A stretch of DNA of 64,000 nt, from assembly GCA_003640385.1 (NCBI GenBank), contig RCAB01000079.1, positions 1 through 64,000 on the forward strand, written 5' to 3'. The notes below the pieces were generated by a model that was given only the letters and a program-made list of their open reading frames with translations, searched no databases and was not told the origin of the DNA. Position 1 is the stretch's first letter; every line of letters starts with the position of its first letter. The position numbers and the translations under genes are program-made. Shown here piece after piece: positions 1 through 10,988 of this stretch. The DNA is from Setaria digitata. Lineage: Eukaryota > Nematoda > Chromadorea > Rhabditida > Setariidae.

Positions 1-53
1 CATACCAATAAAACAGCCCAAAAGTCGCAATTTCTTCGCACCAACCAATTATA
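1..53 (-). mobile_element. mariner-type terminal inverted repeat (element lies off the left edge)
   Basis: Read on the minus strand, the segment contains GGTTGGTGCGAAGAAATTGC followed by gacttttgggctg. This resembles the terminal repeats of the Hsmar1/cecropia group of mariner elements (GGTTGGTGCAAAAGTAATTG). It ends next to TATA, compatible with TA target insertion. An identical 53-bp copy lies at 41750-41802 in the same orientation. The body of this element would be left of coordinate 1, probably inside an intron of the gene at 200-2270. Confidence 0.72.
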
Positions 54-199
54 TCATTTTCAATATGAGATTAATTCACTGCCTTTTTAAAACAAAACTT
101 TCGAATATACGCACTTGTATTCCATCGATAGTGCTTACGCAATTTCCGAAAATTCCCGCAAACTTTTAATTAACTGAGCAAAAAAATTTCATAGCACAC

Positions 200-2270
200 C
201 TTAGTGTCATCAAGTAAATGACGAGTCCGAATAAGCCAACTTTGTGATCGCGCTCGGACAGGTATTTTCTCGATCACATCCTGAACTTAGAAATAATAAA
301 TATTGCCATAATTTGATTTTCATTATGATATTATCCGGCTTCTTAAAAGCGATTCTTACTTTCTTTTCTCAATTTTTTTCAGCCAAACAGTAGTAATTCC
401 ATTTTATGTATAATACTTTAGGAATTTATTTGCAAGTACTGCTAGAAAATTCNTGGATTTAGTCAAGTTGACAAAGGATGAAATTATTTTTAGAATAGGT
501 CGATTTTTGGANCGGACGAAATTTTAGTCAAGTTGACAAAGGATGAAATTATTTTTAGAATAGGTCGATTTTTGGAAAAGTATGAATAACAGAAACAATA
601 TTGTATCTTTGATAGGCTTCTCTTAATTCCTTAATTTGAGAAACGCTTCAACTGTTTAAACGCCTTAATTTGCCACCTCATTTAATAAGTGTTAAGGGAG
701 TGAATTTTACTTTGTATTCAAAATATAATGAATGTTTAAAAACAGAAATAATTATCGAAGTATTAATAAGTCTTCCATAAAAACAATTGTTCTACTTTTT
801 TCTAAATTTGAAATTCCCTCCAATTAGCTACAAGTAGAAAATCTCTTCAGATCTATTTTTGTAAACAAGTAAATATCTTTTTTTAACTTCTGATTAAATA
901 ATAATGTAATAATTCTTGAAAAAAGTAAGTAAGAATAAGTAAGTAAGAATAACACTACACAGCATTCTGTTTAATTTGTTTGACTAAATTTACTAATTTC
1001 ATTGAAATCATAATTGAATTAATACTACACAGCATCCCGACTAATTTCAATTTTGTCAAGTTAGTGTCTTCGTTTCATCATTTCGTTGTTAAGTCTGACA
1101 AAATTTAAAATGGAATATTTGATCATTGTAAAAATTTTAGTAGATTTATTCTTTTATGTTGATATTTGAGGGAAAATTACATGAATTACCAAATGCAGGA
1201 ATAAATTCGAATTTAAAAGAAGTAATTTTTTTTTTCTAATTCATCCTACGAAAATGGTAAATTCAAATATCAAAAAGAGATATATATGGATTTTCTGGCA
1301 GTGCTCTTTGATATCGCAAAGAATAAAAATATTAATGGAATTTGGGAAGACAAGCAAAATTAATTTACATTCTGCATTTTCAAAAGCGGAAGATAAAACT
1401 TTTATAAATTATAATTAAGCAAACCTAATAATTACGGAGGCGTTTTTTGGTGAAAGCGGAATATTTAATTTCGCTTTTTTTTTCAGAAAAATTTCGAATA
1501 ATGGTGGCATTTTAAAATTAAAAGATATTAGAACATTTTTACTTGTTTTTGTCTCATTTTTTATTCATGACGGACATCTTGAAAATTAGCTAACAGTTGT
1601 AAGAAGTCGACCAAATAATGATGCTAAAATAATGACTGTTTTGATTTGAAATTCTAAAAAAAAGACAGAAAAGAAGAGAAAAAAAATTCTCTTGAGAATA
1701 ATCTCAAATAAAAAAAGTTTGCTTTTCCTCTGCCATAATTTTTTTTATATGAGACATAACTACAATTAAAAGTCTGAATTTTAAAAATCGCAAATTAAAA
1801 GTTACACAATCATTAACTTCCGAAATTTTTTGAAGCAGCATTAATTGTCATCAAATCTAAAAAATTAATTCCTTTTTTTCCAATTTTTCGCCTTGCAAAT
1901 TTTTGAAATATTTGACTTATTAATTCTTGCTTTATTTCCTTTCGTGGCTTTTTTTTTTTTCATCTCGAATTTCCGACTATTCAGAATTTTTATCTTTCAT
2001 GGATATGGTTTTATAGATGGAAGTTGTTATTTATCAAAATCGTTATAAGGATGTGTATGTTGCAAGCTTAACAAACTACTGATTTCAGATGCTAATAATT
2101 TCGAGAATATCATATTTGAAGCTTCTTACTTGCATCCATCGTTCTTCTGATTCCTGCGATTTCTGTTGATGAAATAATTGCTTTTGTTTTGATGACAATC
2201 GAAATAATGATGCTGAAGATGATAATGACGAAGCTGGTGGTGGCTGTTGTCGTGAAGGTTGATGCTTCAT
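200..2270 (-). CDS. 5' part of an unrecognised gene running off the left edge
   Basis: Two exons are visible. Exon 1 (2270-2130) starts with an ATG and encodes 47 residues, basic, Gln/Pro/Ser-rich and low in complexity (MKHQPSRQQPPPASS...), ending WMQ at a near-consensus donor CAA|gtaaga. Exon 2 (280-200) follows a good acceptor (ttctaagttcag). It encodes 27 residues beginning DVIEKIPVRARSQSW and ending LLDDTK at AAG|gtgtgc. Both junctions are phase 0, so the exons join without a frameshift. The 1.85-kb intron contains a 54-bp direct repeat flanked by Ns. About 15 nt before the ATG there is an attttaagcag sequence that could be a spliced-leader acceptor. The remaining exons lie beyond coordinate 1. 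I do not recognise the family. The disordered basic N-terminus followed by an Arg-rich segment would fit a cytoplasmic or nuclear protein, but that is only inference. Skipped small exons in the intron cannot be excluded. Confidence 0.7.
458..576 (+). repeat. 54-bp perfect direct repeat with N-flanked first copy
   Basis: 458-511 and 523-576 are identical over 54 bp, separated by 11 bp. Single Ns at 453 and 512 flank the first copy. This suggests a consensus or gap-closing artefact as much as a real tandem duplication. Confidence 0.9.
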
Positions 2271-2283
2271 TATTATTATTTTA

Positions 2284-2286
2284 CTG
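2284..2286 (-). promoter_or_regulatory. candidate spliced-leader trans-splice acceptor
   Basis: The minus strand reads attttaagcag just before the ATG at 2270. It is a splice-acceptor-like sequence with no visible upstream coding exon, as expected for SL trans-splicing of nematode mRNAs. Only a 5' RACE or RNA-seq read carrying the leader would show use. Confidence 0.35.
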
Positions 2287-5160
2287 CTTAAAATAATGAT
2301 GGCAAGTAAGTTTAGTAGTTTTGAAAAAGGTTAAAATTCAGTTCTTCTCATGAGAAGAGGGAACGGAAAGAAGCACTGTTGATAATTTGATAGAAGGGAA
2401 TAACGAAAGGAATCTGAAGACGAAGACAAAAGAGAACGGCATCAGATGGCATTAGCAAACGATAGCTATCGTCATTGTGTACTGATGAAGATGAAAGATG
2501 AAGAAGTTTCGGTGAAGATTGTTGGCTATTTTGCTTTCTAACTAATCCTCATTAATCTTTCCTTTTTATCCTTTTTTTACACTCTTTTCTATTTAACAAA
2601 TTTTAAATTATATATTTCTATGGAATTTATATCAGAATTTTTCGCAAAATTTTCCTAAATATAAACATTTTTTTTTCATCTTTGGAATTTATTTCATAAA
2701 AAGAATTTCTACTCAGCAAAAGAGGAAGAAAAAAAAAAAGAAAAAACAAAACAAAACGAAATATTAGGAGTAGTTTAAAGAAAAAAAACATTTAAGAGAA
2801 GTGAAAAAAGAAAATTTTTAAGAAAAGCGACAGGCAGCTTTTTAAAATCCATCAATTTTTCTTACTAATTTTTTTTTTTATTTTAGAAAATTTCTTCTTT
2901 TTTATCCCTGATGTTTTTTTTCTTTTCTTTTTTTTTTTAAAAAAAATTTGATGAAAAAAAACGGATGAAAAGAATGTGACCATTTCGCTACTAATTTAAG
3001 TCATAAAGATGATTTTTTCCTTCAGTGATTTAAATGTTCCCTTTCTTTTCAAAACAGAATTTTCGTGAAAAAAAAAACTCTTAAATAATTTTCGACTTGA
3101 AAAATGAGCTGTTTTTCAAAAATAAATTTCCAAATTTTTTTTTTTGAATTGAGCACTTATATTTTTTGTTTCTGTAATTATAGGTGAAACGAGTTGATGC
3201 TAATGAAAATGAAAAATTATTTATTTGAAATCCCCAATAAAATTTTGAACTAAACTGACTTTTACTTCTCAAGATAACGGAATGGAAATGATAATGTGGT
3301 GCGTAGAAACGCATACATGAATGCTCTCGTAGTTCTTTTTATTTGCATCAGCAGACTCACAACGGTTCACGGCTTTTCTCGATGTTATCACTTTATCATT
3401 TAAAGTGTTTATGAGCCTACTAAATGTTATCACTTTACTATTCATTGTGCTTATGTTTAGTATAGGTAAATGAGTATGGCTGGAATTCCAATTTAGTAAG
3501 TTAATTCAGAAATTAAAAATTGATGTACACATAAACATAGTGAAGTGGAAGATAGAAAGAAGGATTAGAACGTGAAGTTGTGAAGTAATTTTGAGGGTTA
3601 GGATGTTAAAGTCGCACTGACTAATTGATAATTAATATCTTTATAACTTAATACAAAGGAGTGAAAATTGAAGTTATAAATTAATCTTAGGAGTCGAAAG
3701 GGTAAAATCACATTGACGAACTAATAAAAAATAAAAATAAAAAATAAAAATTTAATTTCTTGAGTGTATCTGCAATTTAATACCATAAACAATTTTTTCA
3801 GATTTTGTAGTTTTGAGGTCACATAGTACAAATCCAACTTAAATAAAAAAATTCTTCATTTTGATAGCAAATGATGAAACAAAAAATAAAACCAATGAAT
3901 GAACGTATGATAATGATTATTCTAATTTTTTCTTACGAAAAAAATTGGAACTGGGAAATTACATTTTAAATTCTAAATGAGAAACCTACGAGATAAATGA
4001 TGTGAAGTAAAACATTGACTAAAAGTTTCTATCATTTTTAGCAAAATTGATCATAGTTCATTGGAAGTTATTTTACACATAAAATCCTAACTCATTATTT
4101 CCCTATTGAATTTCGGAAATAAATACTATGACGATTGATTTGGATGCTTTGTTGCTTCAAATTTCGATAAATTCTTTCGGCATAGTAGTCACAACTGAGA
4201 ACTTGAATTTTACCGGGAGGACTTCTATGACAAAAAAAAAGAACCAATCTTCCCAATTTTCCAACAGCCATATCATATATTGGTTGTAAATTTCCAATTC
4301 TTCATACATTGCATCATGGCTTGAAGTTGTATTCAAATTGTATGAAGTGTTCTTTAAAGATTAAAAGGATTTTTTATTTCATTTAAAAACCCAAATTCAG
4401 GTTTCTCTTACAACAGCAGATAAAATATTTTAACTTTAAATTACATACCATTGTTACTGCTAATCAACAATTGATAGGTTATCAATGAATCGTTTTCTTA
4501 CAATACTGATATCAGTTAAAAGAACATGACATTTGAGAAATCGCTGATAGGTAATGAGAGTTTGAAAAGAAACAAGAGGAATAAAAACGTAACAAAAATG
4601 CAAATAGTCTGCAAATAAACTTTGCTAAAAAAAAAATGAATTAATGGTTTCCCTTTTCATTTCTTCTTCATGAACCTATTCAAAGTGAAACACTGCGTGA
4701 AGCCACTAAACGTACCATGTGGACAACTATGCTTCATACAACGAATGCTTTTTCAGGAAACTGACAATTATTGTTAAAGAAAAAAAGAAAATCAACTGAA
4801 TTTCATAGAATATAGACCAACTTCGGCAAGCTTTAAAAATCAATAATCAGTTGGAAATTTTATCGTAATAAAAACTTCTTGGGCATTAAATACGGCACAA
4901 CTTGTAAACTTGCAAAACTTCGATAGCCTTGATGCAGCGCTTTGCATTAAATTATTAAAACTTGTGACAATATTGTAATTGTTTAAAAATTGTAGTACTG
5001 TTTTTTGCATGCGAAATTAGTGCGTAAATGGTACAAGATATTAACAATAACAAACATAAGTTTCTTCAGGATAGTTGATAACAACAGAAAAGATTCAGCA
5101 AATAATATTTAAAAGAAAAAACCCGGAGTAACCTAAATAAGTGTGGAAGAAAATGCCGAG
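2287..5160. other. intergenic, no gene seen
   Basis: This is AT-rich sequence with many A and T runs (for example around 2705-2790 and 2880-2950). The small ORF at 3081-3314 has no recognisable protein features or splice partners. I see no RNA gene here. Confidence 0.6.
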
Positions 5161-5969
5161 TTATTTTAATCCTAGAGGCTCTTGAGCTTCGTTTTGGATC
5201 AGCTGATGCTCTTGAAATCGTAATGACATCCTCTGAGTCATTTTCAAAAATTTATCAAGACAATTTGAACAACACTGGTCCTCGGCGTTATTAACTGTTC
5301 TGAAATTACAAAAAAAAAGAGAAAAAAAACAACAATAACGGTTTAAAAAAACATATTTTAGAAGCAAATGACACACTTGAAATTTGCACGAATGGGAAGC
5401 GATTAGAAATGATGCATATTAGTAATAAAATAGAACTGCAAAATTTGTTGCAGAAGGAGAAGCAAAAGTCAAAAAGTTTATAGACTTGGTGAGAAAAAAA
5501 AGAAAAAATGTAAATGCATTAAATCATCCTCCATTTCACATCAAATTTATTCGTCCCAAAAATTCGACACATTACTTGATAACCATGAGAAAACAACAAA
5601 CGCCGCACTCATCAAACTGAATAATGCATTTATATAATTTCTCTTATCATATCTAAATTTCTAAACTTCTCTGTTTGTCAAATCGGGACAATCACTCGTT
5701 ACATTAACTGTTGTGGCTACTTCTTTTTTGATGTAGGAAAAGACAAAATGCTGAAGCAAATGAAATGAAAAATATAAGAAAAAAGAAAAAGAATTCATCA
5801 TACACCAAATCTCTCTTCGACACTTCTCTTTGTAAAGAATGAATTCCGAAGCTTACCTTGTAGTAAAATCAGTTATGCAGGATATGAAGCATTGTTCAGC
5901 AACAGCATTATATTGTGTCAAAAAATCTTTAAATGTTTTCAGATCTGTTTCTGTCGCATTTTCAACCAT
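5161..5969 (-). CDS. TIMM9: mitochondrial import chaperone Tim9
   Basis: This is a small Tim of the intermembrane space. With Tim10 it forms a hexameric chaperone that carries hydrophobic precursors, such as carrier proteins, from TOM to TIM22. Exon 1 (5969-5857) starts ATG-GTT-GAA and ends ACA-AG|gtaagc. Exon 2 (5299-5161) follows tgtaatttcag and ends in TAA. The joined protein has 83 residues, close to the roughly 90 usual for the family. The twin CX3C signature is intact: CFISC around residue 27 and CCSNC around residue 47. The segment between them and the following FLKMTQRMSLRFQEHQ are characteristic of Tim9 rather than Tim10, Tim8 or Tim13. There is no cleavable presequence, as expected because import uses the MIA/Mia40 disulfide relay. 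An acceptor-like ggtttgcag ends 9 nt before the ATG and may be a trans-splice site. The aminotransferase gene ends about 0.6 kb upstream on the same strand. Confidence 0.93.
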
Positions 5970-5978
5970 ATTTGCAGT

Positions 5979-5981
5979 CTG
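5979..5981 (-). promoter_or_regulatory. candidate trans-splice acceptor of Tim9
   Basis: The minus strand reads gaggtttgcag|actgcaaatATGG. The acceptor sits 9 nt before the start codon, and no upstream coding exon is evident. It therefore fits an SL leader acceptor, either for a monocistronic gene or for the second gene of an operon. Confidence 0.4.
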
Positions 5982-6457
5982 CAAACCTCAAATTTAATTA
6001 AATTAGATATGTTACAATGAAGTCTGTTAAACTGTCAGTACCGAACAAAAAGAGATGAAGTTAGAGATCGATTAATTCCACTTCGTTATTTCTTGAGATT
6101 TTTCTTTCGAATTTCTTAAAAAGGCATTTAAACTAAAAAGCTCCTGATTTTTACTACCAGTAAACTAATTATGACTTTGACAGGAAGGAGAACGAAATTA
6201 TTCCTGACTATGGAATCCTAATTTCTCAATAAATGAAGTTGTATCTTTCGCCTGCACTAACATTCTCACATTCAATAGTATAGATTATGAGTCAAGTTTC
6301 GATTAATAGCACTGTACGACAAAACCAATAAATGTATTGCCGTGAAAAAAGAAAAGTATGAGCTGAATAAGGAATACTGTTTGGTCATAAGAAACCGCAA
6401 TAAATGAGTAAAATTAGCTAGCAAAATCAAAAGTACGAAAACATAAAAAAAAAAACA

Positions 6458-6463
6458 TTTATT
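6458..6463 (-). terminator. AATAAA polyadenylation signal of the aminotransferase gene
   Basis: AATAAA lies on the minus strand about 100 nt after the stop codon at 6564, followed by a T-rich run. It is the only canonical signal close to that stop. Confidence 0.5.
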
Positions 6464-6563
6464 AAACACAACATATACAATTTTAAACACAATAATTCCG
6501 CGAAATTTTTTTAAAATATCAAGAAGAGAAAGTGATTATAATGTCAAATTTCTTCCAATGATA

Positions 6564-9500
6564 TTAAACCATTTGAAATGATTTCAATATCACTTCGGCA
6601 GCATCCAATACTTTATCAGACTGAAAACAAAATGACTGTGAGAATCACAGGAAATATGGGTGCAATCACAAACATTTGTTTAATTTGCGATCTATGCAAT
6701 GGTAATACACATTTAGAGAGACGAAATGCATAGCTTCATGAAAGTAATGTTAAAAATTAAGAAGGCAGAAAATCATTTGGGAAACATTTCCTAAAAATTT
6801 TGGGATTTGGATCTAATAAACCATATGGTGAATAAACTATTTAGACAAAGTATAGAATTACATGTTCTTAACTAGTGAATTCAAAACAACAACTGTTATG
6901 TTTCACGAAAGACTGTCCAAAAACTCATCTTCCGTATTCCAGTCAAATTCTGGATTACCCCCTCTTCCCCAAACACTGTAAAATGAAGTAAAAAAAAAGG
7001 AAAATACGAAACTATTACCTTGAAGAAACAAACACGAACGAAATGATCGTTGTCTTGTTTATTTATGTCAGTATAAAAAGCTGAATTTGGTATCATTGCA
7101 AGCTTCTGAAATATATGTAGAAGATTTTCATCCTAAAAAAATCTACTGCAGAAATAATATTTCTTACAATTTACTATTATAGTAGTAAAAAGTGGGAGCT
7201 ACAAACCTTTTCTCGACACATCCACCGCACAAAACGAAAATCCAATGGATCATTAGTTTCATCTGCTACTTTGAATGGACCATATAAAAAGAGTAAAGCA
7301 TTAACAGTGGGATCCAGGAGTTAGTTATTCTTCTAATATCCACATAAAGCAAGGATAGCATGACACTAATTCTACAGTGATAATAATTAAGGGGATTTTT
7401 TTCTTCAAATTTCTAAGTAGACAACGGAGAACAATGTACATTTATTTTCTTAAGAGCTCATTGCATCAAACAAATAGCTGGATAATGAAAGAGGGACTCA
7501 TCTAACTGCGAAAAATCAGCGACCATAAAATAACCAGAGTCGGGAATAATGGGTTTCATTCCAGCGCTGCGTAATATGGACGCCATGCGATCTCTCTGTC
7601 GAATAAGATCTAAAGTAATTCCCTTTTTTAAATAGCTTTCCGCTGGATTAGTTTTTAATATCTCCAGTTCTTTTTCGAAAGCCTCGGCCACTGCCTCCTG
7701 CAAAACCATCGCAAAATGTTATCAGCCAGTTCTGAATTCACTACTAAATAAGTCTCATCTTACCAAACCACTGAAAAAATTTCAACCAAGAACAAGAAAA
7801 AGCAATAAATATCCGCCATCATTACCGACAATAAGAACATCTTACTCTTAAACAGTAAATTATAAACTAAATGGTACATCTGTCAGTGTAGATAGATTAG
7901 AAACTGTCGTAGAAGATAGACAATGTTAAATTGGCTTATTACACAAACTACTCAACATGCTGTTGAAGATAATAATTCAAACACCAATACCAAAACTATC
8001 ACAAACTAACAAGAAAAGCTTCTGATTGGGAATACCTGGATTGGTGTAGGGCACGTGAAGACACAGTTTTGATGAATTCGTCTTAATGGTTCCAAAAGTT
8101 CTGCAGGTGCAACTGACCAACCTAGTTTCCAACCAGTCACACTGAATGCTTTTCCAGCACTTCCAATAGTTATCGTGCGCTCATACATGCCAGGTAAACT
8201 GGCTAGAAATTGCTTAATATTACAAGAATAGAAGCTTCTAATTACTCTTCAATAGATAATAGAGCAAAATGAATACTTAAAATAACCGAAACGCATCATT
8301 TTCTTTCCACCATATACATGCCATTCGTATACTTCATCCGCCACCACTAACAGATTATGACGACCAGCAATATCAGCAATCTTTTCCAGCTCTTCCCTGA
8401 GGAAATTAGTTTGATGATAATTTTCGATGGGACGGACCCAGAGTTTATGAAACACATCTGTCTTTTAAAAAACTAAATTATCCCTTAATTGATAATCGGT
8501 TACTATTTTGATCAAGAACGAGAGAAACTGTGAAAGGCCACGATCGACTACTCGATATCAATACGAACGATAGAAAATTGAGTCAACGAAAAAGTTTTTA
8601 TATTGATAGTGATAAGAAATTGGAGATGATATATTAGATTAACTTTTATGCCTATAAGAAAGATAAGAGCGCATAAATTATATCCTTTAAAAAAAAGATT
8701 AAAAGCTTTATAAGTATGCACAGACAAATGTCTCAAAATATTCATATATCAGTGCAAAACACCTGGAAATTCTTGAGTTCATTCGAGCGCTGATACAAAT
8801 TCAAAATTAACCCTGGAAGAAATGAACAAATCTAGCAGAGATTTAAAAATATTACAAAAAGAAAAAATGATAAAGAAGTAAAACAGCGTACTGAGTGAAT
8901 AATTTCCCAGTTGGATTATGTGGATTATTGACAACAATCATTTTCGTCCGTTCACTAATTTTCTCTTCAATCGTTTTCACATTTAACGTATAATCCGCGC
9001 TACTCTTGGGGTCCGCAGGTAAACTAAGGACTACAGGTATAGGTACACCACCTGCCATAAGAATTTGTGGTACATAACAATCAAATGCAGGATCGAGCAC
9101 TGAAAGTTCAAATTATAGAAACTGCCCTTATTTATATAAAATATTCATTTTTCGAGAATGATGAATGTCCATAAGGTAATTTACAAAGCCTCACTACCTT
9201 TTTTCGACAGTCCCTTTTTTTTTTAAACTGCTGTTATGCAACACATCCGATCACTGAAATATAAAAATATGGTCTGGTAGTTAATCTTTTCGTAAACTGA
9301 ATAAAAATACTAACCGATCACTTCATCACCATTATTTAACCAACCCATAAATGAATAATAGAGAGAAAGATATGCACCAACTGTTACCAAAACATTCGTT
9401 TGCGCATTAACATTTACGCCCAGAGTACTTGAGTAAACCTTTGCCAAGGCATTCGTCTAGAAAAACAGAGAAGTGTAATACAACATAATCGAGTTTCAAA

Positions 9501-10423
9501 GTAATTGAGAAACAAAGTATTACTAGTCTTGGATGACCAAATCCACGACTGTATTGATGCCAATCAGTCCTTTCTGGATGCTGCGCAACATTTTCCAGCA
9601 TTCGGGCTACAAATCTTGGCATAGGAGAATCTGGAAAACCCTGCAATAATGATAAGATTTCAATCTCTGTATTTGCTATTGTTACAGAAAGAAAAAAAGA
9701 TTCGAAAAAGAAAATGAAGGATATAAATGAAGAATTCAGTATATATATATATATATTAAACCAAATATGTTTCGCAATGTAGAACTCACCTCTGTTAATT
9801 AATAAGCTAGCTATTTACCTGTCCAATATTGACTGCCTTACATTCTGCCGCTAAGCCTGTAAATTCAACCCTGGAAAGGAAGTTAATTATTAATTATTGC
9901 AGCGGTCCATAATACATAAGAATATTCCACCTTCTCTACGTTTTGCGCATTTCTAAAATGCGGATCCAATCTGCTTACTTATAAACATTCTCAGACAAAT
10001 TTCTCACTCTACTTGTTCACTAAAATATTTCATTATTGCTTAACATGACTTTATACAACTTAATGCTTTTTACATAAATTACATAACTTAATGTTGCCTA
10101 ATGTCATTTACAAGAATTCAGTATATATAGGCTTACTTTAGTATAGTACTACATTATGTGAAACAACTTCCAAATATTATTAAAATGAAACAAACAACGT
10201 ACCAAACGCTTGGTTTAACATCTTCAACACGTTCCGCGAAACGGTGACACTGGGGGGATTTGGGCGGGAAATCTCGATAACTTCCTGGCATTTCTCGGCT
10301 CGAAAATGTTCGAAATGTGTTGAAATGAGGTGACGCTATGCTACGGCATAATATACACTTCAAATTACCACCTCCCAAGAAAAGCTCTCTTAAACACATT
10401 TCACTGGCTAAGAATCGAAACAT
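6564..10423 (-). CDS. kynurenine aminotransferase / cysteine conjugate beta-lyase family (KYAT)
   Basis: This is a PLP-dependent fold-type I aminotransferase. The family converts kynurenine plus a 2-oxo acid to kynurenic acid and also acts on 3-hydroxykynurenine, glutamine and cysteine conjugates. Eleven exons join in phase: 10423-10203, 9870-9819, 9640-9524, 9456-9315, 9099-8892, 8396-8287, 8202-8036, 7697-7472, about 7268-7207, 7105-7019 and 6620-6564. This gives about 482 residues. The visible motifs are NIGQGFPD (substrate loop), NNPHNPTGK (about 235-243), DEVYEW (from about 267) and the PLP-lysine motif SAGKAFSVTGWKLGW (Lys about 301). DHFVRVCFF contains the C-terminal Arg (about 459) that binds the substrate carboxylate. 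The N-terminus (…CRSIASPHFNTFRTFSS) is Arg/Ser-rich with few acidic residues, like a mitochondrial presequence. The exact start (10423, 10399 or 10291) is uncertain. Exon 8 uses a weak donor (gtttga), and the exon 9 acceptor has three in-frame choices (7268, 7265 or 7262). I cannot assign it to the KYAT1 or KYAT3 (nkat) subtype. Confidence 0.93.
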
Positions 10424-10679
10424 CGCTCAACAAAAGTGACTTTTGCAACAACCGTATGCAACTGTTTAGACCAGTACGACCATCGATTTTAGTATGCTTG
10501 CGAATTGAGCCACTCACTAAGTGTAATTTAAATTTGCTAATTGAAGCTTTAGAGCAAGCAAATTGGGCTTAAACAGTCAATTATATAACTGCTTCTTAAT
10601 GAAATGACATGATCATTACATTATTCTCTCCACATCATATCACCGACTGGCAAATTTAAATCAGCCCAGTTAGCAGGTA

Positions 10680-10988
10680 CTATGGACAAAGAACCAGACG
10701 TTGAGACGCGAATAAGTTGAGATAAAGTTCAAATTCATCTCCAACATAGGAATGTTCATAGTGACGGTTATAAGCACAGATCAAAATCTCATTTAAATGA
10801 CTGTAAGAAAATTGTACTGCCAACAAACACATATTTTTGGCAATACAATTTTCGGGAATATTCTTTAGCATGGAAAAACGGACTGCAAGTAGCAACCGGA
10901 ATTGAGCGAAATCAAATGAAATAGAAGGAAACCGAAAAAGGAGTCCGCTCATTGCGTAGTTCAAAATCAGTGATTCAAGGAAAACCAT
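10680..10988 (-). CDS. possible small gene or exon of unknown function
   Basis: The minus strand has a 103-codon ORF from ATG 10988 (MVFLESLILNYAMSGLLFRF...) to TAG at 10680. Its composition is richer in GC and less repetitive than the surrounding noncoding DNA. The C-terminal half (PENCIAKNMCLLAVQFSYSH, then YNRHYEHSYVGDEFELYL) looks protein-like. Two good acceptors inside it (ctacttgcag near 10887, ttttcttacag near 10801) mean it could instead be one or two 3' exons of a gene starting further right. I recognise no family. A second short frame directly downstream (NWADLNLPVGDMMWRE then stop) could be an alternative last exon. ORFs of about 100 codons also occur by chance in this window, so support is weak. 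Confidence 0.3.
   Translation of the reverse strand: MVFLESLILNYAMSGLLFRFPSISFDFAQFRLLLAVRFSMLKNIPENCIAKNMCLLAVQFSYSHLNEILICAYNRHYEHSYVGDEFELYLNLFASQRLVLCP

Noticed and set aside
10330..10572. Plus-strand ORF of 80 codons
   Set aside because: It overlaps exon 1 of the aminotransferase in antisense, and no splice structure or motif supports it.
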